A stretch of DNA of 64,000 nucleotides from Mallotus nudiflorus (taxonomy: Eukaryota; Streptophyta; Magnoliopsida; Malpighiales; Euphorbiaceae), in assembly GCA_947683625.1 (NCBI GenBank), contig CANTUR010000381.1, positions 62,001 to 126,000 on the forward strand, given 5' to 3'. The position numbers and the translations under genes are program-made. The notes below the pieces were generated by a model, which was not told the DNA's origin, did not search any database, and saw nothing but the letters and a program-made list of their open reading frames with translations. Shown piece after piece: positions 25,516 through 34,913 of this stretch (position 1 is the stretch's first letter; each line of letters starts with the position of its first letter).

Positions 25516-25990
25516 TCAGGTAACTTCCATCTGCAACCCCTGGTCAATCAATCCATGTAATTCTTTAATAATGGGCTTCCTCTCTGTGGTAATATGGGCA
25601 AGGCTGCCTGCAGATTTTCTACTCAAGGCATCCGCAACAACATTCGCCTTGCCTGGATGGTATAAAATGGAGCAATCATAATCCTTAAGGAGTTCCATCC
25701 ATCTCCTCTGCCTTAAATTCAAGTCCCTCTGCTGGAAAATATATTTCAAGCTCTTATGATCTGTGTATATCTCACACGTCACTCCGTATAAGTAATGCCT
25801 CCATATTTTCAAAGCAAATACCACGGCTGCCATCTCTAAGTCGTGAGTAGGATAGTTCTGTTCGTGCTTCTTCAACTGCCTTGAAGCATAAGCAATCATT
25901 GGCCATGTTGCATTAACACACGACCCAATCCTACTCTGGAAGCATCACAATACACTGTATAGCATTCATTCCCAAAGGGTAAAGTTAGAA
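25516..25990 (-). pseudogene. RNase H domain, frameshifted
   Basis: Removes RNA from the RNA-DNA hybrid. The acidic residues expected in Ty3 RNase H are present: D in YCDAS, E in DLEMAAVV, D in YTDHKSL and D in VADALSR. A one-base loss near 25896-25900, just after VLMQHGQ, moves the remainder (IAYASRQLKKHEQNYP onward) into another frame. A TGA at 25516-25518 ends it, and TAG codons at 25432 and 25402 follow in the linker to integrase. Confidence 0.92.
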
Positions 25991-26954
25991 TTGGTGCCGA
26001 CATCAACAAATTCTTCAATAATTGAAAATGCTCTTCGCATTTGTCCGTCCATACAAACTTAACATTCTTTTGGGTCAACCTTGTCAAAGGTGCAGTAATT
26101 CTAGAGAAGTCCTTCACAAATCTTCTGTAATAACCTGCTAGACCCAGGAAACTCCGTACTTCCTTAACTGTAGTCGGCCTTGACCACTCTGTAATAGCCT
26201 CTATCTTCTTAGGGTCCACCTGTATGCCATCTTGAGAAACCACGTGGCCTAGAAATGCCACTTGATACAACCAGAACTCGCACTTTGAGAATTTGGCATA
26301 CAACCTGTGCTTCCTTAAAGTCTGAAGTACTCTTCTCAGATGCATCACATGTTCAGCTTCACTCTTGGAATAAAACAAGATATCATCAATGAAAACTATC
26401 ACAAATCGATCCAAGTATGGCCTGAATACCTGATTTATCAAGTCCATAAAGGCTGCTGGAGCGTTAGTCAACCCAAAGGACATTACTAAAAACTCATAAT
26501 GGCCATATCTTGTTCGAAAAGCTGTCTTGGACTCATCACCTCTTCTGATTCTCAACTGATGATACCCAGATCTCAAATCTATTTTAGAGAAGCATGTAGC
26601 ACCTTGAAGTTGATCAAACAGATCATCGATCCTCGAAAGTGGGTACTTGTTCTTGATGGTGACTTTATTCAACTGCCTGCAGTCGATATAAAGTCGAAGG
26701 CTACCATCTTTCTTCTTCACGAACAACATCGGAGCACCCCAAGGCGATGTACTGGGTCTGATGAAACCCTTATCAAGCAACTCCTGCAACTACTCTTTCA
26801 GCTCCTGCAATTCAGCTGGTGCCATTCTGTAAGGTGGCATAGAAATAGGATCCGTACCATGTATGACATCGATACAGAACTCTATCTCTCTGTCTGGTGG
26901 TAATCCTGGTAATTCTTTAGGAAAGACATCCAGAAATTCACACACCACTGGCAC
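25896..26954 (-). pseudogene. Reverse transcriptase domain
   Basis: Copies element RNA to DNA. Motifs in order on the minus strand: PPYRMAPAELQELK (before the stop at 26790-26792), GFIRPSTSPWGAP, VKKKDGSLR, DCRQLN, KIDLRSGYHQ, FGLTNAPAAFM, and the catalytic VFIDDIL (about 26400-26380), with both aspartates present. After it come LGHVVSQDGI, SFLGLAGYYRRF and the connection to RNase H. The longest intact frame is 26789-25896, 297 codons. Full length for a Ty3 RT, apart from the stop. Confidence 0.95.
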
Positions 26955-27500
26955 CTATTCAATTGCCACATTCTCCTTCTCAACATCTCTTACCATTGCC
27001 AAGTATCCCCGACAACCCCTTCTAAGCATCTTTCGAGCTGTAATGACAGAAATAAGATTATGAGGCATGGAGCTCTTTTCACCTTTGAAATAAAATTCTT
27101 CTTCACCTGGAATCCTGAACACCACTTTTTTCTCTCTACAATTCACAAGGGCATAATACTTCGACAACCAATCCATGCCCAGAATGACATCAAATTCCAG
27201 TACGTCGAGCAATACTAAGTCCGCCAATAGTTCTCTACCATCAATTGTCACCGGACATGAAGGAAAGAAAACATCTGTCTCCAACTCGTCACTAAGAGGA
27301 GTCGAAACAGATAGAGGAAAGGACAACCTAGAAGGCTGCCACTCTATTCTCGAAGCGAACACAGGAGAAATGAAGGAATGGGAAGCACCGGGATCAAACA
27401 ACACTCTAGCATCGCATGCACAGACTGAGAGAATACCTGCTACCACTGCATTCGAAGTCTGAGCATCCTGTGGTGTCAAAGTGAACACTCGAGCTTGACC
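26955..27500 (-). pseudogene. Aspartic protease domain, altered active site
   Basis: The protease would cut the polyprotein into its parts. The segment ARVLFDPGASHSFIS (about 27415-27370) is the active-site loop. Chromoviral proteases normally have D-S-G or D-T-G here, and this copy reads D-P-G, a change expected to harm activity. The second family signature, LDVLEFDVILGMDWLSKY (about 27220-27165), is well kept. A stop at 26955-26957 separates it from the RT. Confidence 0.9.
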
Positions 27501-27704
27501 ACGACCTGCCTGCTGAGAAGTCGAAGGCTGCGCAAAACCACGTCCGCTAGGTCTACCAACTGAACCTCGACCCTGCTGACTCATAGGCTGAGGCGGTCTC
27601 TGCTGTGGCTGTATGGGTGCTTGATACTGCTGAGGCATCGGATAGTAGGGCTGAGCTACTGAGGAAGACGAACCCTGAACGTACTGTGACTGATATTTGG
27701 AGTG

Positions 27705-28880
27705 GGGACAAGCTCTGACAAGGTGTCCAACCTGCCCACACCTAAAGCAAGCGCCCGTCAACATATGACACGGGCCCTGATGAAATCGTCCATAACTCGC
27801 ATAAGCACTAGCTCCAGACCCAGAACTACTCTACCCGGAACTCTGCCCACTACTGCTGCTACTAACTCCTGCACCGAATATGTGACTCCTGCCAGTTCTC
27901 CTGTTTGAGGCATATCCATGTCGGCCCACTCTGTGAGTCCTGGACCTCCTACCACTCTGCTGAGAATTACCTGCAGCCTGCTGACTCGAACTGTCGATGT
28001 GAAATAATGGCTGCTGGTACCCGGGAGCTACACCATGACCACTGCCCCCGATCATATAAGGGTCCATCATGGTGCCCTGGCGGATATGTCACCTCTCAAT
28101 CAAACGGGCCTCCTCAATCACACTCTCTAGGGTGCGGTCCTCAGTACGCATACCAATAAAAGCGGGTCCTAGTCCAGTAACGTACAGCTCCACTGCTCTG
28201 TAAGGGTCCCTCCTGATATCTTCTGCATGTCGGGACAGTCTATTAAACTCTCTGGTATAATCCTCCACTGACATATCGCCTCTAGTGATGTGGAGTAGTT
28301 GCCACCTGTAGGCATCTCTGGTGGCTGGAGGATAGAAAAATCTTAAAAAGCGGTCCTTAAACTCTGGCCAAGTCAGCTCGTGCATCGATGGCTGAATCGA
28401 CTGCATAAACCAATCCTGAGCAGCTGCCTGTATCGATAACTCCACAATCATAATCCTCTGATAATCCGTATGTCCAGTCCTGGTGCGTGCCTCAATCATA
28501 TTAATGAAGTCTAAGGCATCACCCGTACCGTCGAAAGAAACTCTACCAATCTGAGAGTAAAGGAGGGCTGCTTCAGTGTCTGACATCCCCTGGTTCCTTT
28601 GCTGAAGCATCTGCTGTACAAGGGGCATCGCCTGATTCAATGTTGCTAGACCCTGATTAATCCCTGCCAGTCTAGCTGCAAAGGCTGTAGGGTCAACAGC
28701 TGGGGCTTCAGGCTCGACTGGTTACTGATCAAGAATCTCAACTGCAGCTACCCTGGCTCGACCTCTACCTCTACCTCTGCCCCTACGACGTGGAGCAGGA
28801 AGGGGAGCCTCATCATGCACAGACTGCTCATCTAGCCTAAGGGTCGGATCAGCATCTGGGTCGGTACGCACACGCCTCAT
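27705..28880 (-). pseudogene. Gag region with CCHC zinc knuckle
   Basis: Gag forms the particle that packages element RNA. After an Arg/Gly-rich N terminus (about 28800-28740) comes a retrotransposon-Gag core: WFMQSIQPSM, LTWPEFKDRFLRFFYPP and EFNRLSRHAE are visible in 28640-28089. A Gln/Ser/Gly-rich linker follows, then the nucleic-acid-binding knuckle CFRCGQVGHLVRACP (CX2CX4HX4C, about 27750-27706), intact in its metal ligands. Stops at 28722, 28089 and 27831 cut it. The start at 28880 is the only ATG in frame close to the PBS that gives the usual basic N terminus. Confidence 0.9.
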
Positions 28881-29049
28881 TCTGAAAGGAAGACAAGGAA
28901 AATTGAATTCAAAACGGGGTAAGAATATTTAAAGCAATGCGGAATTAGAAACCATACATCTCAAGACAATTATCAACCCTAAAGCTGCAGTAGTTACACA
29001 GAAAGACAGACATGGATAATTAATCAAACTTATGCTCTGATACCAACTT
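28881..29049 (-). promoter_or_regulatory. Primer-binding site and leader of the chromovirus
   Basis: On the minus strand, TGGTATCAGAGC (29045 down to 29034) lies four bases inside the 5' LTR end. It is complementary to the 3' end of initiator tRNA-Met, the usual primer for plant chromoviruses. A leader of about 150 bp leads to the gag start at 28880. Confidence 0.95.
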
Positions 29050-29655
29050 TGTCACGACCCGAACCCGAGGGCACGTGACCGGCACTAGGGAATGGGTAAG
29101 CATAAGGCCCCCGAAACCCGTAGTAAGCCTAAAGGAAAAAGAAAATAAAACCATTCACATATTAAACTTTACTTTAAAACAAAACACATTATCAAACTGA
29201 TTTTTCTCAGAATACACAAATTCAACTGCTTAAATAATAATGCATTTCAACATCTCATATTATAAATCAGATTGAATCTTATACGCAAGCGTGGTTTACA
29301 CAAATAAATTACATAATTATGTTTAAACCATACAAATCTGTAATACATATACTACTGCAGCGACCTAAATTAGTACACAGTACAACTTATAATGACCTAC
29401 ATAAAATAGCCGGTGAAGAAGAAATCCGGCGTAGAGGTAGTCTGAGGTCGAACTCCCAAGCTCCTGAAAAAAATAAATTGAGGGGAATCAGACCTCACTG
29501 AGTAAGTCAATAAAAGAGTTGTACGGTTTGAAAACCTTTTTGAAAACTATATATATTTATAGTGAAAATAATTTATAATATATAAGTATAGCTTTTGGAA
29601 AATCTCGATAGAACCCTAAACCCAAGTCTAAACGGCCAACTGGGCCCACTTATTC

Positions 29656-29854
29656 CAACTAGACTACCGGTCCCCGAGAGCAAGGGCATCAACCAAGGCA
29701 CCAAGCCGTAGTCATTCACTTAATCCAAATATATGGCACTGGCGGTTCCCGAGAGCAAAGGCATCAACCGAGGCACCCATCCCAGTCCATTATTGACTTT
29801 CCAATCACTGGCGGTCCCCGAGAGCAAAGGCATCTACCGAGGCACCCGTCCCAG
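29656..29854 (-). repeat. Triplet repeat of about 60 bp in the 5' LTR
   Basis: Three units with GGTCCCCGAGAGCAA.GGCATC and ACCGAGGCACC (plus-strand reading), the same as at 21297-21496 in the 3' LTR. It yields a short frame with an internal repeat (LAVPESKGI.RGT) that looks like a protein repeat but is only a by-product. Confidence 0.85.
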
Positions 29855-31555
29855 TTTAACATTCATCAATCATATAATTTTGGGATCCATCTCTCAATCT
29901 CTACCATGTGCACATAGTCCTGGTGAGGCCCACCAGGTAGCTCGTTCTACCAAAATTTCTCAAATCGATTTTAAATAAATAAATTGCATTTAAATCATAA
30001 ATGATAGCATTAAATTGAATAAATCATATAATCAATATAATAGAAATACGAGCGCATGCATTCTTTAAATAAACACATGCACAAATCATTTTATCGACTT
30101 ACAGGATGAATGTGAAGGCTGACGACCACGCGTCTGCCTCGGTCTCATAGCTTCTGCTCCGATATGCTCTAAAAGAAAATAATGAATCGACTTTTTAAAT
30201 CATGACTAAGGAATCGAAATCAGGAATCATCAAAATAATAAAATTCCAGACTGACTTGATGAAAATCGGACGAGACTCGACAGACAGGAGTTAACCTAAC
30301 TAACGGTAGGAATTTTTTTACGAATATCACGTTTTACAAGAAAATCTACCGAAATTTCGGCAGAGTCTCCTCTGTAAAACGGACATCTCTCTACCAAAGG
30401 TAGAGCTAGACCTGCATAGAAAATGCACTTCCAAAATACACAACCATTCACACTCAAGTCGGGCTCCCAAGACTACAATTTGCCCCGACCGAGATCAAAA
30501 TCTCAAAAGTATCAAAATTAATAATATTTATTTCTCCATTTACACACATATTAAAATAAATAAAATTGTGTAAAATCTCAATTATTCAAAATTAAACAAT
30601 TAAATTTGTTTTCCATTACTAATAGTATAATTATAATTATTATCCAAATGAAAACCTTTGTAGTATATTACATGAATATATATATATATATATATATATT
30701 GAAAATTGGACATTTAAAATTTTACACTACTTAGGAAATTATATCAATTAATTTATAAAATTTATCTAAACCCTTTAAATACTAATAAAACTAATTAAAA
30801 TATATATTTATCATATTTAGTGTAAAATTACATTTTTACCCCTAGTATATATATAAATTACATAATGCTATATATATATATACACAAAATTTTCCTTAAA
30901 ATTATCCAATCATCTAAAACTAATTTTTTTCTCAAGATAATTCCTCCCAATATCATAAAAATATTTAATCAACCAACAATATTTTTCTCAAAAGTATTAT
31001 TTAACTAAAAATCAATTTTTGGCATAAACTCAAATATATTTATAAAAATAGTATAAAAATCTCAAAAATTATGATTTGAGTTCTAAAATTCATATTTTTC
31101 ACTAATAACCTCATTTATCAAGTTTCATAACCTTTTTAACCAAAATTTCAAAAATTAGCCTAATTATTTAATTTTGACATAATGTATAAAAATTCCTAAA
31201 AAAAATTGTATAATCTTCTTAAAATTATCTACCTTACCCTAAAATTAATTTCAACACTTAATATCACCAAAATGTCAATTATCATTATTATTTTCTTTTT
31301 TTATAATTAATTCCCAAAAATTCCTAAAATATTATTTAAATATCCAAAATTCACCAAAAATCAAAATAAGTTCCAAAAATTATACAAAAATTCCTAGAGG
31401 TAGATTGAGCTACTAGGAATCACATTTGTAAAGGGAGTTTGCATGAATCAAGCTAGATTAAGTTAAAAAAAGTTCGAAACCCTAGAGTTCATAAACTGAA
31501 AATCAACCAAAACTCAATCAATTCACGATCAAAGCTTAAACAAAGGTTAGATTGA

Positions 31556-31800
31556 GCCTCACCGGTGCAAGGGGAGGAGATTGGCACCGGAATGGAGGAA
31601 AATGGTGGCCGGACGAAGCTTGGGTGAGTTAGAGCAAAACTTTCGACTTCTCCTTTCCAGTAGCTTCCGGTGGCTCTGCAGGTGGCCGGAGGCGAGGGAG
31701 TAGCAGATGGCGGCCGGAGGTGGGGGAGGCGCAGTGATGGTGGTGGTCGAAGGTTTCGCGAGGGTGGGGAGGAGGGAGCTCGGTTCTGTCTTCTTTCTCT
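31556..31800 (-). promoter_or_regulatory. GC-rich island of the 5' LTR (candidate transcription start)
   Basis: In element sense it directly follows TATA-rich repeats (31805-32100) and precedes the rest of the LTR leader. It is about 30 bp shorter than its partner at 23218-23475. As the 5' LTR would drive transcription, this is the likeliest promoter/leader region; inferred from position. Confidence 0.45.
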
Positions 31801-31997
31801 CCAAAATATACATATACTTATATATATATACATATACTGATATATATACATATATATACTATATTATAAACTAATGTATACATATATATACTATACTTAT
31901 TATACTACATTATGACTATATACATATATACTATATGTATATATATATCATATATAAATATACATATATATGTACACAATGTATATTCAAGTATAAT

Positions 31998-32005
31998 AGT
32001 GTACC

Positions 32006-32078
<73 letters not shown>

Positions 32079-32370
32079 GTATATGTATGCAACCATATAT
32101 TACATGAAAACGTATACATATATATACACATGTATATAATTATACCTTATACTATATTATATGCACATGTGAATTAATATGCACTTTTAAATTAATATTT
32201 AACCTAAAATATAATGTTTTTTTTTTAAAAAAATTATACTTTAATATAATGCAATTTAATTATTACTAGTACTTCTCGAGAAAAATGTGTCCCTTAATAT
32301 TAAAATAATTATATATATGTATGTAGGGTATTACAGTTCCCTTCCTCTTGTTCAAGACCATTAGTGTACC

Positions 32371-32407
<37 letters not shown>

Positions 32408-32687
32408 GTATATGTATGCAACCATATACTACATGAAAACGTATACATATATATACACATGTATATAATTATACCTTATACTATATTATATACACATGTG
32501 AATTAATATGCACTTTTAAATTAATATTTAACCTAAAATATAATTTTTTTTTTTAAAAATTATACTTTAATATAATGCAATTTAATTATTACTAGTACTT
32601 CTCGAGAAAAATGTGTCCCTTAATATTAAAATAATTATATATATGTATGTAGGGTATTACACTTCCCTTCCTCTTATTCAAGACCAT
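31998..32687. repeat. Tandem duplication across the LTR/target junction
   Basis: The block from AGTGTACCTATGTATA (31998) through the LTR end (32335) and 26 bp of flanking DNA (GTTCCCTTCCTCTTGTTC...) is repeated from about 32362 to 32687 (LTR end 32661, then CTTCCCTTCCTCTTATTC). Unit lengths differ (about 365 and 326 bp), mostly because the (TA)n tract is shorter in the second. The unit includes host flank, so it arose after insertion. Confidence 0.9.
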
Positions 32688-33420
32688 GAGGCCTAAATCC
32701 TTAATGTTCACTAAGTGTTGTGCAAGCTCAACATTCATAGCTTCTTGGGACTCATCTTCCTTAAATATCCAAAGTTGATCCACCTTCTTGAATTATTTAG
32801 AGTTTTTAACAAGGGTATTTAGGAATGTAGATAGAATAGAGTTAAATGGTATTAATATTGATGTGAAAGAATTGAATAATCTTGGTGAAAAAATCTCCAA
32901 TTCATATACTTCCACTTACACTTTCACTTAATAGTCAAAGCCTCCATTGAAAAAATCTTGTTAACTCCACATTTTTCTTATCAACTATGCAAAACAGAAG
33001 AAAAAAAGTCATATAATGAGATAGCTTTGCTGCTTTTGTCCTTTGGTGATAATAGAGTAGGAGAGGAAACATTGAATGTATTATAAGGCCTTAGATTTAT
33101 GAGATGAGGATTTGGTGTGGCTGAGGGCAAAGGAATTAGAGTTTGGTTTGGAATACTTTTGATAAGACTAATTTGAGAAGGTTTGATTATTCTCACCTTG
33201 TGAAAGCTAAAACGATTGTCAAAATTAAGGGCAATTATAAATCTCTCTCTCCCTCCCAACATGAATCTCATACTATTTAAGGGATTATTGTCGTTAATAT
33301 TGTTTTAATCTAAGCATGAAAATAGAAAGAAACTAATAACAAGTATGATAGGTTGGTAAAATTTTAAAGGCCTAATTGGTTTATAAGAGTTTTAGTTTTA
33401 TCATAACAACTAAGATGGTC
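32667..33420 (-). other. Unidentified internal sequence of the copia element (right piece)
   Basis: On the minus strand this follows the GAG-pre-integrase remnant where integrase should begin, but no integrase motif appears. Frames 33271-32981 (96 codons, begins MRFMLGGRERFIIALNF) and about 32783-32660 (MDQLWIFKEDESQEAMNVEL) are open. Neither matches a family I recognise. It could be a captured host segment or a plant transposon-associated protein. Confidence 0.4.
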
Positions 33421-33469
33421 TAAGGCAACTTTAAACATGTACCCTGTAGGAATCACAGTCCTCTTTCAT

Positions 33470-33600
33470 GTTTGACAAGCATCACACATCTTGTCCTTAA
33501 TAAACTTAAGTTTAGGTAAACCATCCATATGTTCACTTTTGCAAATTTGATGATTACATTCAAAATTGGCATGTCTTAACTTTCTATGTGAAGTTCATAT
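33470..33600 (-). pseudogene. Copia GAG-pre-integrase remnant
   Basis: On the minus strand HRKLRHANFE, then KSEHMDGLPKLKFIKDKMCDACQ can be read in one frame, followed by a stop. This is the His/Cys region before integrase in plant Ty1/copia polyproteins. Internal gaps relative to the family and stops show decay. Confidence 0.8.
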
Positions 33601-33841
33601 ATCATGGAAAACAAATATTAGATAGTTTAATTGTTCATTGCACACTTTATTCAAATTAATCATATACAAATTGTCAACTCTTTCTTCGCTAAAAGCTATT
33701 TTCTCATCATTAAGTTGCCTAAAAAAGCAATATTTAGGATGAAAAGTAACCTTGTTTCCCATGTCTTATAATTGGCTAATTCTATAAAGGTTATGTTTTA
33801 ATCCAACCATAAGAAAAACATGATGAATAAATAAGGATTTC

Positions 33842-33966
33842 TACAATCTTGCCTTTGGCATTATCTCCAAAGGTCACACTTCCTCCATCTTTGATTTCCT
33901 ATTACATGATTTGGCTTTTGTCACCTATCATATATCTTGAACATCCACTATATAGAAACCATTGAC
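33842..33966 (-). pseudogene. Copia protease remnant, active-site Asp lost
   Basis: On the minus strand WFLYSGCSRYMIGDKS is followed by GGSVTFGDNAKGKIV. In plant copia the first block normally reads W-x-x-D-S-G-C-S-x-H-M; here the catalytic Asp is Tyr and the His is Tyr. Two stops lie between the blocks. Confidence 0.85.
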
Positions 33967-34679
33967 TTATACTCTTAGTGGACTTCAAGGACACCTACAT
34001 AACATCAAATGGAATAACCATTTAAACCTAAACCTTTATTGATCTAGGTTAGTTAGTCTCAAGGAAATCCTTTTGTAATAGATTAAGATGTAATTTTCTA
34101 TAATATCATACATTATTTTTATATTATATTTTAATGCAATAGAATCATATAATCTTTGTAAAGTTGGCCTACTAATTTTTATAACTTTAGCATGAGTGTG
34201 ATGGTTAGTGGTTTTCCTAGATAAGTATGGCCTAGCATTAATATATAAAGAGCAAGAATAACTATGAATGAATTTTTAAGGTCTAAAGTGCTTAGGTTTA
34301 TGCCCTTTTATGTTCATGAATGCATGGAGTTTATTAGCTTGAATCCTAAACCCTTTATCCTTAAAGAGATTTTGCCTTTAGATGTTGTGTTAACTTATGA
34401 GCTCATAGAATCTTTAGTCTTGGAGCCTTGAGTTTTGAGACTCATTAAGAATGAGTGATGAAAGGAGAGTAGCCTTAATAATTTTTATAGGACTTAATGA
34501 TGATCTAGCTCCCCTTAAGTATCTAAGTTCAAACATCAAACAATGGGATCTTTAATAATCTAGGAGATTATCAAGAGGAATATTGAATCTTGCCTCCTCC
34601 TTCTTTTAGCATGGAAATTAGAAGGATGGTTATTGCCTTCTTATTTTTGTAGTTAGGACCATTTATTTATTTCTACTTG
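33967..34679 (-). other. Decayed copia gag body
   Basis: Between the Gag start and the protease remnant. Many stops; I could not read a zinc knuckle or other motif. Confidence 0.5.
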
Positions 34680-34860
34680 CATTTGTATATTGTCAATTAT
34701 TTCTATAAAAGGGATCCATCCTTTAAGAATAACATCCTATAATCTCACTAAATCACTATCAAGAAGTTACATCTTATACTTCCAATAAATATAATCATTT
34801 CTATTAAAAAATGGTCTAAGGGATTAGAAGTTTAGAACGTCACTCCTTATGATGTTAATT
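34680..34860 (-). pseudogene. Copia Gag N-terminal remnant
   Basis: On the minus strand one frame reads RPFFNRNDYIYWKYKM, stop, LLDSDLVRL, stop, DVILKGWIPFIE. This follows the start of plant copia Gag (P-x-F-x-G-x-N-Y-x-x-W-K-x-x-M ... D ... W ... G-W-x-P). It lies just inside the 5' LTR as expected. Confidence 0.7.
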
Positions 34861-34882
34861 ATAACAATGAAGTACTTAGAAT

Positions 34883-34897
34883 TCAAGCCATGATAAT
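34883..34897 (-). promoter_or_regulatory. Possible primer-binding site of the copia element
   Basis: On the minus strand ATTATCATGGCTTGA resembles TGGTATCAGAGCTTGA, the tRNA-Met primer site used by many plant copia elements. It lies about 16 bp from the LTR edge, further than usual, and is imperfect. Confidence 0.4.
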
Positions 34898-34913
34898 AAA
34901 TGATAAGGCCTAA

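Larger units (their letters stand above)
24052..28880 (-). pseudogene. Chromovirus gag-pol polyprotein gene (broken)
   Basis: From the ATG at 28880 (minus strand; protein begins MRRVRTDPDA) to the stop at 24052 runs a single ancestral frame of about 1,600 codons: Gag, CCHC knuckle, protease, RT, RNase H, integrase, chromodomain-like tail. It is interrupted by nine in-frame stops (28722-28724 TAA; 28089-28091 TGA; 27831-27833, 26955-26957 and 26790-26792 TAG; 25516-25518 TGA; 25432-25434 and 25402-25404 TAG; 24541-24543 TGA) and by one single-base frameshift near 25896-25900. No functional polyprotein can be made. The element could move only with proteins supplied by relatives. Confidence 0.95.
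17425..32661 (-). mobile_element. Full-length Tekay/Del-type chromovirus (Ty3/gypsy), TSD CTTCC
   Basis: Both LTRs are present (17425-23986 including a nested solo LTR, and 29050-32661 including a local duplication; about 3.3 kb each without these). The internal region is 5,063 bp, with a tRNA-Met PBS, a PPT and one ancestral gag-pol frame. The 5-bp duplication CTTCC lies at 17420-17424 and 32662-32666. A chromodomain-like C terminus, the GPF module and very long LTRs point to the Tekay/Del clade of chromoviruses (family knowledge). By eye the LTRs differ by about 1-2%, mainly by transitions, so the insertion is young. The coding region is nevertheless broken many times. Confidence 0.95.
29050..32661 (-). 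repeat. 5' LTR of the chromovirus, with local duplication
   Basis: On the plus strand it starts TGTCACGACCCGAACC. A first LTR end (GGGTATTACA) lies at 32335 and the outer one at 32661. Without the duplicated part it is about 3.3 kb and collinear with the 3' LTR. It contains the triplet of about 60 bp (29656-29854), the GC-rich island (31556-31800) and the (AT)n tract (32010-32073). Confidence 0.95.

Noticed and set aside
26499..26903. Plus-strand frames inside the chromovirus pol region (also 25132-25401, 27175-27462, 27905-28159)
   Set aside because: Shadows of the minus-strand gag-pol frame, which has clear RT, protease and integrase motifs.
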